The notes beneath the pieces are model-generated. The model made no database searches. It saw nothing but the letters and a program-made list of their open reading frames with translations, and had not been told where the DNA came from. From contig CABUIO010000004.1 of the NCBI GenBank assembly GCA_902491625.1, positions 1-64,000 of the forward strand: a stretch of DNA of 64,000 nucleotides, in the 5' to 3' direction. Position 1 is the first letter of the stretch; each line of letters opens with the position of its first letter. This stretch comes from an uncultured Porphyromonadaceae bacterium. GTDB lineage: Bacteria; Bacteroidota; Bacteroidia; Bacteroidales; Muribaculaceae. Shown here in pieces: positions 51,981 through 60,676 of the stretch. The translations under genes and the position numbers were made by a program.

Positions 51981-53594
51981 ATGAGCATTTCGAAACTTAC
52001 AAAATATGTGATCCTGATTGTAGCGTTGTGTTTGTTTTCTCAATACAGCGCATTTGCTGCTGACAATTTTACGGTCGTCATTGATGCCGGCCACGGCGGT
52101 AAGGATACCGGCGCTATTGAAAACAGCGTCAGGGAGAAAGACGTGAACCTTGGTGTCGCTCTCAAGCTCGCGAAGATGTTGCGTAAGAAAGACAAGGACC
52201 TTAAGGTGATTCTCACACGCGACAAGGATGTTTTCCTTACTCTTCAGGAGCGTGCCGACATCGCGAACAAAGCCAAGGCAGACCTTTTCATCAGTATCCA
52301 CACAAATTCGCTCGATCTTAAGAACCCCAACCGCAAGACTGTGGAGGGTGCCTCGACATATACGCTTGGTCTACATAAGGACAAGAACAACATGGACGTT
52401 GCCCGCCGCGAAAATTCCGTTATGGCGTATGAGGCCGACTACAACACCAAATACAGCGGATTCGATCCCAACAGTGACGAGTCATATATCATCTTCGAGA
52501 TGGCACAGAAGGCCAATCTTTCCCAGAGTGTGAAGTTTGCGGAGTCTGTGCAGAAACAGCTTGTCAGTGTCGCCGGACGCAAGGACAGAGGTGTGAAACA
52601 GGCTGGATTCTGGGTGCTGTGGGCCACTTCAATGCCTTCGGTGCTTGTGGAGCTGGATTTTGTTACTAATCCCAAAGTGGCTGAATTTATCGGAAGCGAC
52701 AGCGGTCAGAATAAACTTGCCACGGCAATCTGCAATGCGACTGTGGGCTATTTCAATAACCTTGAGAACGAACGCAAGAATGGCCGAAAGGTCAGAAAAG
52801 AGAATACTTCTTCCGCTTCCCGGCCGTCCGCTTCGGGAGATGCCGTGACTTTGGCCAGTTCGGAGAATGCGACGCAGAAAAAAAGCTCAGCTGCTCCTTC
52901 CGGCGACAATCCTTCGTCTGGCAACGTCGCCACTTCTCGCCGTCGCCGCAACGACAAGTCGCGTGAGAAATCTAAGAATCGGGAATATGAGGTCGCTGTA
53001 ATCGAGACTGAACGCGATTATGTGATTGAGAATGTTCCGGCAGAGGAGACTGTCGAGGAGACTGTTTCCACGACTCCCGAAAAGAGCGGTAAGGACAGCA
53101 AGAGCAAAAATAAGAAGGAGAAGAACAGCGGCAAAAATAAGAGCAAAAACAAAAAGGAGACCAAAAAGTCTACTCGCGTCGTCAACGGTAAGACTGTCAG
53201 CGTCGGTTCTACCGCACAAAAGACAGACGATAAAAAGAACCGCAATGACGTCGCTGCCTCCGGCTCCGTGAAGCCGCAGAAGGATGCTAAATCCCAGTCA
53301 AAAACCCGGAAACAGAAAGAGACAGCTCAAAAAAAATCTAAAAAGTACAAAAATTCAAGTTCAGCTGTACGTCTGGAAAAAAAGAAGGTCACTTACCGGA
53401 TTCAGATTCTGGCCTCAGAGGAGCACCTGAAATCAAACAATCCCCGATTCTGCGGCCTCTCGCCGATAAGCTGCACCAAAAGCGGTAAACTATACAAGTA
53501 TACCTACGGCGAGACAAATGACAAAAAGGAAATAGACAGAATGCTAATTGTCGTCAAGAAGAAGATTCCCGACGCATTCATCGTTGCTCAATAA
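51981..53594 (+). CDS. N-acetylmuramoyl-L-alanine amidase with Lys-rich linker
   Basis: A 537-residue exported amidase_3 enzyme cutting the bond between N-acetylmuramate and L-alanine. After a signal peptide (YVILIVALCLFSQYSAFAAD) it has zinc motifs VIDAGHGGKDTG, SIHTNS and the catalytic Glu in VLVELDFVTN. Residues from about 275 to 460 are a disordered, very Lys/Ser/Asn-rich linker. The last 70 residues (YRIQILASEEHLKSNN and on) resemble a SPOR-like septal-binding domain. I chose the ATG at 51981 because the promoter and the signal peptide fit it, not an in-frame ATG at 51885. Confidence 0.9.
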   Translation: MSISKLTKYVILIVALCLFSQYSAFAADNFTVVIDAGHGGKDTGAIENSVREKDVNLGVALKLAKMLRKKDKDLKVILTRDKDVFLTLQERADIANKAKADLFISIHTNSLDLKNPNRKTVEGASTYTLGLHKDKNNMDVARRENSVMAYEADYNTKYSGFDPNSDESYIIFEMAQKANLSQSVKFAESVQKQLVSVAGRKDRGVKQAGFWVLWATSMPSVLVELDFVTNPKVAEFIGSDSGQNKLATAICNATVGYFNNLENERKNGRKVRKENTSSASRPSASGDAVTLASSENATQKKSSAAPSGDNPSSGNVATSRRRRNDKSREKSKNREYEVAVIETERDYVIENVPAEETVEETVSTTPEKSGKDSKSKNKKEKNSGKNKSKNKKETKKSTRVVNGKTVSVGSTAQKTDDKKNRNDVAASGSVKPQKDAKSQSKTRKQKETAQKKSKKYKNSSSAVRLEKKKVTYRIQILASEEHLKSNNPRFCGLSPISCTKSGKLYKYTYGETNDKKEIDRMLIVVKKKIPDAFIVAQ

Positions 53595-53654
53595 CCATTT
53601 AAACAATCCTGCAAACATCGACTCTCTCCGTTGCAATAAACTCCAGAATGTGAA

Positions 53655-54578
53655 ATGAAAAAATTAGTTTCAAAAGAATTTATCATAGGCCTGTGTGTTC
53701 TTGTCGGACTCGTAATCCTATATTTCGGTATCAACTATCTCAAGGGAGTGAATCTCTTCAAGCCGGGCAATTTCTACTATGTCAACTACGAGAACATCGC
53801 AGGACTTGAAACTGCCGCTCCGGTCCGGATTGACGGATACAAGGTCGGTGAGGTGCGTGAGATAAAGTTTGACTATGAGCATCCGGGACTTATCAGGGTA
53901 GCTCTCTCGCTCAATAAGGATCTTAAAATCCCTGAGGACACGGAAGCGCGTATCGTCAGCGGACTTATGTCGGGACCCTCGATTGATCTAATTCTCGGCA
54001 AGAGCAAGAAATATATTTCCATTGACGGATTTATCAAAGGTACTCTTGAGAAAGGAATGATGGACGCTGTCAGTCAGGATATGCTTCCCACGGTCAACGA
54101 GATGCTCCCTCACATTGATTCTCTTGTCATGAGTCTCAACACCACAGCCGCCAATCTTGCCGAGCTTTCGGGCAAGGAGGAGATAGGCATATCTGTCACC
54201 AACATAGCACGTATAACCGATGATCTCGCTCAGCTTTCCAACACGCTTAACAACAGTCTCGGCAAAGGTGTGCCCGCCATGGTCGGGGATGCTACCGAAG
54301 TCACCGCGAACCTGAAGCTGATCACTTCCGACATAGCGCTTGTTACCAAGGAGCTGAAATCCCTTCCTCTCCAGTCATCCATGCAGAACGTGGAGAAGAC
54401 CACAGCCAATCTTGAAGTCCTTTCCGAGCGTCTGAACTCCACAAACGGCACTCTCGGCAAGCTGCTGAACGATCCGACTCTTTACTATCAGCTCAACCGT
54501 GTCACCGCAGACATTGATTCACTTATCAACGACGTAAAGGCTAATCCCAAACGTTACGTGAACATAAAGCTGCTCTGA
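53655..54578 (+). CDS. MlaD-family MCE protein
   Basis: A 307-residue protein with one N-terminal membrane helix (FIIGLCVLVGLVILYFGINY) and an MCE domain (YVNYENIAGLETAAPVRIDG then YKVGEVREI). A helical C-terminal region with repeated Asn/Leu heptads (NTTAANLAELSG, TANLKLITSDIALVTKELKS) follows. MlaD-type proteins are the membrane-anchored substrate-binding part of lipid-transport ABC systems between the membranes. No permease or ATPase gene is adjacent, so those partners must be encoded elsewhere. It follows the amidase after 60 bp. Confidence 0.88.
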   Translation: MKKLVSKEFIIGLCVLVGLVILYFGINYLKGVNLFKPGNFYYVNYENIAGLETAAPVRIDGYKVGEVREIKFDYEHPGLIRVALSLNKDLKIPEDTEARIVSGLMSGPSIDLILGKSKKYISIDGFIKGTLEKGMMDAVSQDMLPTVNEMLPHIDSLVMSLNTTAANLAELSGKEEIGISVTNIARITDDLAQLSNTLNNSLGKGVPAMVGDATEVTANLKLITSDIALVTKELKSLPLQSSMQNVEKTTANLEVLSERLNSTNGTLGKLLNDPTLYYQLNRVTADIDSLINDVKANPKRYVNIKLL

Positions 54579-54942
54579 TTTTCCGGGTGTCTGAACACAT
54601 TGCGGGGCTATTTAGACTCAGTCTAAATAGCCCCATTCCTTAATTAAAGCTGTATATCCTTATGTGTCAAGGGCTTGGATGAAGTGCGGCTTTGAGCTCA
54701 GGAATCTATCAACAGTCTTAATGGGCTAATCTGCAATCCCTTATACATACTGACTGCAACGACTCAGGTATAAGTGATCCGAACTCGCTTATATTCAGAA
54801 CGTTTGTGAAGCATTGTCAAATGCAAATTATCAGGCAACTTTTTTATACGGTAATTTTTTGCGAAATTTGTAAACATTTCCGCCGCTTACGGAGCGTACA
54901 ATGAAATGTGACATATCTTTTACCAACGACTGCTAACTCTTA
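54579..54942. other. Intergenic region upstream of dnaA
   Basis: No gene is visible in these 364 bases. They hold a long perfect palindrome (54604-54634) and then AT-rich sequence. A region before dnaA is a usual place for the replication origin, but I find no cluster of TTATCCACA-type DnaA boxes; TTATACATA is two mismatches away and stands alone. Confidence 0.5.
54604..54634. terminator. Perfect 14-bp palindrome between mlaD and dnaA
   Basis: GGGGCTATTTAGAC (54604-54617), loop TCA, GTCTAAATAGCCCC (54621-54634). There is no T-run on either strand, so it is an unusual terminator for mlaD or a protein-binding palindrome. Confidence 0.5.
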
Positions 54943-56343
54943 ATGAACCAACCCGATCACATATCACTTTGGCATAAATGTCTCGAAATTATCCGTGACA
55001 ACATGAATGCCGATCTGTTCGACACGTGGTTTAAGCCTGCGGAGCCTCTCGGCTACGCCGATGGTGTCGTGACGATAGGTGTGCCGTCGGAGTTCTGGTG
55101 TCAGCAGTATGAAGGTCGCTTCTTCCCCGTGCTGCTCTCCGCGATGCGCAAGGTCTACGGCAACGGCGTGAAACTCGAATACCGCTATAAGGTTGTCTCC
55201 GGCGATCCCGAATCGGAGGTGACTGTGGCAAGCTCCTCTCCGTCGCCGACCCTGAACAACGCTGTCGACAGACAGACACGCACATCAGCCAATCCTTTTA
55301 TCAACGGTGTGGAATACGAGGATATCGATCCTCAGCTCAACGCGACCTACAACTTTGAGAACTACTGTGTCGGCGACAGCAACAAGCTGCCATACACCAT
55401 AGCCGAGTATATCGGCAATAATCCCGGTAAAACCGACTTTAATCCTTTCTTCCTCTACGGAGCCACAGGTGTCGGCAAGACGCATCTTATTCAGGCCATC
55501 GGAATCAGGGTAAGAGAGCGTTTCCCGAAGGCAAGAGTGCTGTATCTGACTTCACGAATTTTCGAGAATCAGTATGGCAAGGCTGTTCGCGACAAGCAGA
55601 TAAACGATTTCATCAACTTCTATCAGAGCATCGACGTACTCCTTCTTGATGATATACAGGAGCTTTCCGGCAAGCCCGGTATGCAGAACGCCTTCTTTCC
55701 CATATTCAGCTATCTGCATCAGCGCGGACGTCTTCTGATAATGACCAGCGACCGAGCTCCGGTGGATCTTGACGGCATGATGGATCGTCTTGTCAACCGA
55801 TTCAAGTGGGGCGTCACGGAGCAACTGTGTGCGCCCGATCTCAATCTCCGTAAGGAGATTTTGCGCTGCAAGGCCCGCAAGAACGGTCTCGCCCTCGGCG
55901 AGGACGTGATAGATGTGATTGCCACTCACGTCACGGAGTCAATACGTGAACTTGAAGGTGTCGTGTTGTCACTGCTCACCCGAGCCACGATACTCAATCA
56001 GCCGATCACGGTCGAATTGGCGAAGATGGTGATGCAGTCGGCTGTGAAGCTTAATAAGAAGAAAATCAACTTCGACATGATTGTCGAGGCAACAGCTTCG
56101 GCCTACAATATTGACCCGGACGCGATCTTCTCCAAGAATCGTGTGCGCGACATTGCCGACGCGCGTCAGGTCATCATGTATCTTGCCAACAAACACACCG
56201 ATCTGTCCTCGACATCCATAGGCTGCAAACTCGCCCGCAGTCATGCCACGGTATTGCATGGTATCTCTGTCGTCAAGCAGCGCATGAGCGTAGAGTCCGC
56301 GCTCGCCGACTCCATTGATGAAATCGAGCGTTCACTCCGATAA
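54943..56343 (+). CDS. dnaA: Chromosomal replication initiator DnaA
   Basis: A 466-residue DnaA. Domain I starts DHISLWHKCLEIIRDN; the AAA+ domain has GATGVGKTHL (near 171), LLLDDIQELSGK and the sensor region; domain IV ends with SSTSIGCKLARSHATVLHG, the DnaA-box-binding helix-turn-helix. It opens the origin in the ATP form. The next gene begins 6 bp after the stop. Confidence 0.97.
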   Translation: MNQPDHISLWHKCLEIIRDNMNADLFDTWFKPAEPLGYADGVVTIGVPSEFWCQQYEGRFFPVLLSAMRKVYGNGVKLEYRYKVVSGDPESEVTVASSSPSPTLNNAVDRQTRTSANPFINGVEYEDIDPQLNATYNFENYCVGDSNKLPYTIAEYIGNNPGKTDFNPFFLYGATGVGKTHLIQAIGIRVRERFPKARVLYLTSRIFENQYGKAVRDKQINDFINFYQSIDVLLLDDIQELSGKPGMQNAFFPIFSYLHQRGRLLIMTSDRAPVDLDGMMDRLVNRFKWGVTEQLCAPDLNLRKEILRCKARKNGLALGEDVIDVIATHVTESIRELEGVVLSLLTRATILNQPITVELAKMVMQSAVKLNKKKINFDMIVEATASAYNIDPDAIFSKNRVRDIADARQVIMYLANKHTDLSSTSIGCKLARSHATVLHGISVVKQRMSVESALADSIDEIERSLR

Positions 56344-56349
56344 ACAGTC

Positions 56350-57030
56350 ATGATTCAGATTGACATAGACAAGAGAATTGTGGAGGTCGCGTCTGACTAC
56401 CGCTGTCTTCACATTGAATGTTCGGTGGTAAACACTCCGACTTCGGCTCGGCTTACTGAACTCCTGAATGATGAGTGCGACGCCATCCACAAAGATTTCC
56501 AACTCCCGGACATCAACAAAAGAGCGGCCATCGCCGCGACACGCAAGGTTTATAAAGCGCTTGGCAAGGATCCTAACCGCTATCGTCCCTCTGCGGAAGC
56601 ATTATGCCGCAGAGCTGTAAAGGAAAGCGGACTCTACACCATAAATACATTGGTTGATCTGATCAATCTTGTCTCCATCCGTTCCGGCTACAGCATCGGG
56701 GGCTTTGATCTTGACAGAATCGATGGCGGCAGCATCACCCTCGGCGTAGGAGAGGAGGGTGAGCCTTTTGAGGCAATCGGTAGAGGACAGCTGAACATCG
56801 CCGGACTTCCCGTGTTCCGCGACAGTATCGGAGGAATTGGCACACCCACAAGCGACAACGAGCGTACCAAACTCTCCCTCGACACCAAGAGGCTGCTTAT
56901 GACAGTCAATATCTACGGCGAGGAGATGTCGCCGGAAGACACGGTGGCATATATCCGCACACTTCTCGATCAGTTCTCGGAATGTCGCGACTTTGAGTAT
57001 CGCATTGTCAGTCCTGCTTCATCGGAATGA
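56350..57030 (+). CDS. B3/B4 tRNA-binding-domain protein (PheT-related)
   Basis: A 226-residue stand-alone B3/B4 domain, the editing-type domain of the phenylalanyl-tRNA synthetase beta subunit. Blocks include FQLPDINKRAAIAATRKVYKA, GKDPNRYRPSAEAL and LINLVSIRSGYSIGGFDLD, then GRGQLNIAGLPVFRDSIGG. Such proteins may edit mischarged tRNAs or bind small substrates; the role is not established. It overlaps the convergent nitroreductase gene by 23 bp. Confidence 0.83.
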   Translation: MIQIDIDKRIVEVASDYRCLHIECSVVNTPTSARLTELLNDECDAIHKDFQLPDINKRAAIAATRKVYKALGKDPNRYRPSAEALCRRAVKESGLYTINTLVDLINLVSIRSGYSIGGFDLDRIDGGSITLGVGEEGEPFEAIGRGQLNIAGLPVFRDSIGGIGTPTSDNERTKLSLDTKRLLMTVNIYGEEMSPEDTVAYIRTLLDQFSECRDFEYRIVSPASSE

Positions 57031-57907
57031 AGCGTGCCGGATTTCCCCATTCCCAATATCCGGGAAAAAGTTGTTCGAAATTCCACATAGCGATTCCGAG
57101 GTCGATAAGCTGATTCTTGTCAGGGACCTCGGCGGTGAGTGTATATCCGCAGTCGAAGTCCAAAGGCGGCTGCAGCATGGAGTTTACCGGTGATAGCAGG
57201 AAACGTCTCGATTCAGCCTCGACCTGCTTGAATTCCCTCTCATAGCGAATGGACTCGTCACTGTCGATCGCATTAGAAGTTTCCTCACAATCAGTTGGCA
57301 CGACCTTTATGACCACCGGCTGTTTGTTTAAGGCCGACGGAGCGAGCGCCACGGCCTTGAGAGCCGGAAGCAGTTCAGGTAGCTTATGTTCGACATTATC
57401 CCAAGGTTCGGGACCGGCATAGAATTGCAACGGCGCTTTGCTTTTCCGTATGAGAACTTTATGAGCCAGTCGTGCAAACATGCCGTCTTTTTCATCGGAT
57501 GGATAGCCAACGGCGACAACGGCGGGAACTTTCCATCCGGCGCGCAACTGCACGTCGAGATGTTTGCGTGAGAAAGTCCCTCCTACAAAGCATGTCGCCA
57601 GCCCCATGTCTACGCATTTCATCACCAGCATCTCTGCATAGTATCCGGCCTTCTCCTCCATGAAATGATAGGCGGAATCGTCGATCACGAGAGCAATGTA
57701 GTTGCGTACTCCGGAAAAGAAACCGTAGCTTCTTCCGAAGCCCTGAAACGCCTCAGGCGAATCGGTCACCAAAGTGAAATGCAGCCCCGCCTCGTGAGTG
57801 TTTATCGCGGTTATGGCAGCACGCAGACGAGCCTTGTCACTGTCGGACAAGGCTCGCGATGAATATTTGCGTACTGAATGGCGTCTTGCAAGCTTCTCAA
57901 GCGTCAT
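57008..57907 (-). CDS. Nitroreductase-family protein
   Basis: A 299-residue FMN-dependent oxidoreductase. LARRHSVRKYSSR is the standard N-terminal FMN-binding block, followed by MLVMKCVDMGLATCFVGGTF and a C-terminal half that repeats the fold loosely. It belongs to the putative TM-type nitroreductases of about 250-300 residues. I take the ATG at 57907 (MTLEKLARRH); an upstream ATG at 57934 also fits. It overlaps the end of hutH by 11 bp and may be the last gene of the hut operon, though its role there is unclear. Confidence 0.8.
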   Translation of the reverse strand: MTLEKLARRHSVRKYSSRALSDSDKARLRAAITAINTHEAGLHFTLVTDSPEAFQGFGRSYGFFSGVRNYIALVIDDSAYHFMEEKAGYYAEMLVMKCVDMGLATCFVGGTFSRKHLDVQLRAGWKVPAVVAVGYPSDEKDGMFARLAHKVLIRKSKAPLQFYAGPEPWDNVEHKLPELLPALKAVALAPSALNKQPVVIKVVPTDCEETSNAIDSDESIRYEREFKQVEAESRRFLLSPVNSMLQPPLDFDCGYTLTAEVPDKNQLIDLGIAMWNFEQLFPGYWEWGNPARFIPMKQD

Positions 57908-59411
57908 GGGGAATCGTGATGTTGTAATTGGCAAGGAATTCGAGAGAATCGTGGATATAGTCTTTCATCACTACATCATCTTCTACGAAAGGCACCTTTT
58001 CGCGATATGCTTTCAATACTTCCTGATTGTAGGGGGAAGGCTTCAGCGGTTTGCGGAAGTCAATAGCCTGGGCGGCGTTCATCAGCTCTATGGCGGCGAT
58101 GTACTGGAGGTTGTTGATGATCTTGTGGAGCTTCGTAGCCGAGTTCGCGCCCATTGACACGAGGTCTTCCTGACCGTTGCTGCTGACGATGGAGTCGCAA
58201 CTTGCCGTGAAGCAATACATCTTGTTCTGGCTTACTACCGAGGCTGCGGCATACTGCGGAATCATGAAGCCAGAATTGAGTCCGGGCTTTGCCACGAGGA
58301 ACTCGGGAAGACCGCGTTTGCCGAGGATTAGCTGTGCCACACGGCGTTCGGAGATGTTGCCGAGTTCGTGGAGAGCCACGCCCATATAGTCGAAGACAAG
58401 CGCCAGAGGCTCGCCGTGGAAATTGCCCCCCGAAACGACCATGTCAAGGTCGGGGAACACTGTGGGATTGTCTGTTACGGAGTTTATTTCGGTATGGAGC
58501 ACCGACGTGACATGGTGCATGGCGTCGCGCACGGCGCCGTGAACCTGCGGAATGCATCTGAAAGAGTAAGGATCCTGAACATGCTCCTTGTGGTGAGACA
58601 TGATCTCGCTTTCCCGGAGAATGGCTCGGATGCGGGCGGCTGTCTCTATCTGACCTCTGTGCGGTCGTACCTGCTGAATGCAGTCGAGGAACGGCTCTAT
58701 GCGTCCGTCGTACGCTTCGAGAGACATCGCGCCAAGGACGTCAAATGTATTGACGATGTGCCAGCCGTCGATGAGAGCCTTGATGCCGTTGGCGCTCATG
58801 AATTGCGTGCCGTTGAGCAGTGCCAGGCCTTCCTTTGATTTGAGCTTGATGGGACGCCAGCCATACATGTTTAGGATGTCCGATCCTTTGAAACGCTTGC
58901 CCTGATGGAATGCCTCTCCCTCGCCTATAAGCGGAAGGAACAGATTGGCCAGAGGCGCGAGGTCGCCCGACGCGCCGAGCGAGCCGCGGTCGTAAACCAC
59001 GGGGATTATGTCTTCGTTGTAGAAGTCGAGGATGCGCTCCACGGTCTCGACCTGAACGCCGCTGAAGCCCATGGAGAGCGCATGAGCCTTAAGAAGAAGC
59101 ATCAGCTTGACGATTACAGGGTCGATAGGTGTGCCTATGCTGCACGAGTGGCTCTTGACGAGATTTTCCTGAAGGACGCCGAGTTCTTCGGGAGAAATGC
59201 TGCGGTCGCACAGAGAACCGAATCCTGTCGTGACGCCGTAGATCGGCTCCTTGGTCTCGACAGCCTTGCGGTCAAGATATTCGCGGCAATGCTTTATTCT
59301 TGCGATGGCCTCTTCGGAGAGCACAAGCTTTGTGCCGTCGTTGAGGATTTTTTCAATAAGATCGTATGTAAGTTCGGAAGAACCTATGGCATAAATTTCC
59401 AATTTGTTCAT
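57897..59411 (-). CDS. hutH: Histidine ammonia-lyase
   Basis: A 504-residue lyase turning L-histidine into urocanate and ammonia. The self-forming MIO cofactor is made from A147-S148-G149 in GSLGASGDLAPLA. GVTTGFG near residue 59, the active-site Tyr/Asn regions and ENLVKSHSCSIG match the family. It is the first step of the pathway but the fourth gene of the operon, 5 bp after hutI. Confidence 0.97.
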   Translation of the reverse strand: MNKLEIYAIGSSELTYDLIEKILNDGTKLVLSEEAIARIKHCREYLDRKAVETKEPIYGVTTGFGSLCDRSISPEELGVLQENLVKSHSCSIGTPIDPVIVKLMLLLKAHALSMGFSGVQVETVERILDFYNEDIIPVVYDRGSLGASGDLAPLANLFLPLIGEGEAFHQGKRFKGSDILNMYGWRPIKLKSKEGLALLNGTQFMSANGIKALIDGWHIVNTFDVLGAMSLEAYDGRIEPFLDCIQQVRPHRGQIETAARIRAILRESEIMSHHKEHVQDPYSFRCIPQVHGAVRDAMHHVTSVLHTEINSVTDNPTVFPDLDMVVSGGNFHGEPLALVFDYMGVALHELGNISERRVAQLILGKRGLPEFLVAKPGLNSGFMIPQYAAASVVSQNKMYCFTASCDSIVSSNGQEDLVSMGANSATKLHKIINNLQYIAAIELMNAAQAIDFRKPLKPSPYNQEVLKAYREKVPFVEDDVVMKDYIHDSLEFLANYNITIPHDA

Positions 59412-59416
59412 ATCAT

Positions 59417-60676
59417 TCAGTTTACGTTAGGAAAATTTTTGTTTTTGACAACTATCTCGCCTTTACGGATAACGGTGTTGACACAGTTCATGCCTACATA
59501 GTAGGGTAGCATCCTGTAGTTGCCGTAGTCAAGTATTATCATATCTGCACTCTTGCCGACCTCGACGGAACCGATTGTGTCGGCCATATCGAGTGCTGCG
59601 GCGCCGTTGAGGGTCAGGGCTGTGATCGTCTCCTCGATCGACATGTTCATGTAGATACATGCCAGTGCGATAGTCAGAGGTATGGAACCGGAAAAACAGC
59701 TGCCGGGATTCAAATCCGTAGCAAGCGCCACAGCGGATCCGCCATCTATCAGACGTCTTGCGGGTGCGTATGGTTCACGCAGCGCAAACGCTGTCAGCGG
59801 CAGGAGTGTGGCTACTGTGGTTCCTTCGGCAAGTGCCCTGACTCCGGCATCGCTCACGTGGAGCAGATGGTCGGCCGACACGGCACCTAACTCAACGGCA
59901 AGCTCGGCGCCACCGAGTGAGACTATTTCGTCGGCGTGCATCTTTAGCTTGAAGCCATTTTCGCGGGCAGCTTCAAGCAGACGGCGCGAATCATCGAGTT
60001 CGAAGACATTCTTCTCAGTGAAGATATCGCAGAAGACAGCCATGTCCTTGACTTTGGGCAACATCTCCGCAATGATGTGGTCTACATATTCCGCTGTACG
60101 TCCTTTGAATTCCGTGGGGATGGCATGTGCGCCCATGAATGTGGCAACTACGCGAGCCTTTGTCTCGGGTGAATCCGCAAGTCTTTTGATGACTTCGAGC
60201 ATCTTGACCTCGGATTCGAGACTAAGTCCGTAGCCGCTTTTGGCCTCTACGGTTGTCACTCCCATTTCCGCCATTCGGTCGATGAACCATGATGCCTTCG
60301 CAGCAAGCGCGTCGACGCTCTCTCCGCGTGTGGCATTGACGGTGGACTGGATGCCGCCTCCGCGCTCCATAATACTCATATAGGAGTCTCCCTTGAGTCT
60401 CCATTCGAACTCATCAGGACGGAAACCGCCGAAAATAAGGTGCGTATGCGAATCGACAAATCCGGGCAGCAAAGCCCTCCCTGCGGCGTCAATCTCGTTC
60501 ACATCTCCCGAGACTTTCGGCATCTCCGACTGTGGACCGACATAGCTGATAATTCCGTCTTCGGCCACGACAGCGGCGTTTTCAAGGGTGTGAAGCCGTG
60601 CCATAGCCACGCCTTTGAGCGCATGTCGGCCTAAAGGCGTGGTTACGGTGGCGTTTTTTACGACGAGTGTACTCAT
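59417..60676 (-). CDS. hutI: Imidazolonepropionase
   Basis: A 419-residue amidohydrolase that opens the imidazolone ring to N-formiminoglutamate, the third step of histidine breakdown. The metal site begins DSHTHLIFGGFRPDEF. Further conserved parts are VEAKSGYGL, MHADEIVSLGGA, SADHLLHVS and LATDLNPGS. It overlaps ftcD by 4 bp and is followed closely by hutH. Confidence 0.95.
   Translation of the reverse strand: MSTLVVKNATVTTPLGRHALKGVAMARLHTLENAAVVAEDGIISYVGPQSEMPKVSGDVNEIDAAGRALLPGFVDSHTHLIFGGFRPDEFEWRLKGDSYMSIMERGGGIQSTVNATRGESVDALAAKASWFIDRMAEMGVTTVEAKSGYGLSLESEVKMLEVIKRLADSPETKARVVATFMGAHAIPTEFKGRTAEYVDHIIAEMLPKVKDMAVFCDIFTEKNVFELDDSRRLLEAARENGFKLKMHADEIVSLGGAELAVELGAVSADHLLHVSDAGVRALAEGTTVATLLPLTAFALREPYAPARRLIDGGSAVALATDLNPGSCFSGSIPLTIALACIYMNMSIEETITALTLNGAAALDMADTIGSVEVGKSADMIILDYGNYRMLPYYVGMNCVNTVIRKGEIVVKNKNFPNVN

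Noticed and set aside
54760..54775. TTATACATA as a DnaA box
   Set aside because: Two mismatches to TTATCCACA and no neighbouring boxes; not enough to call an origin.
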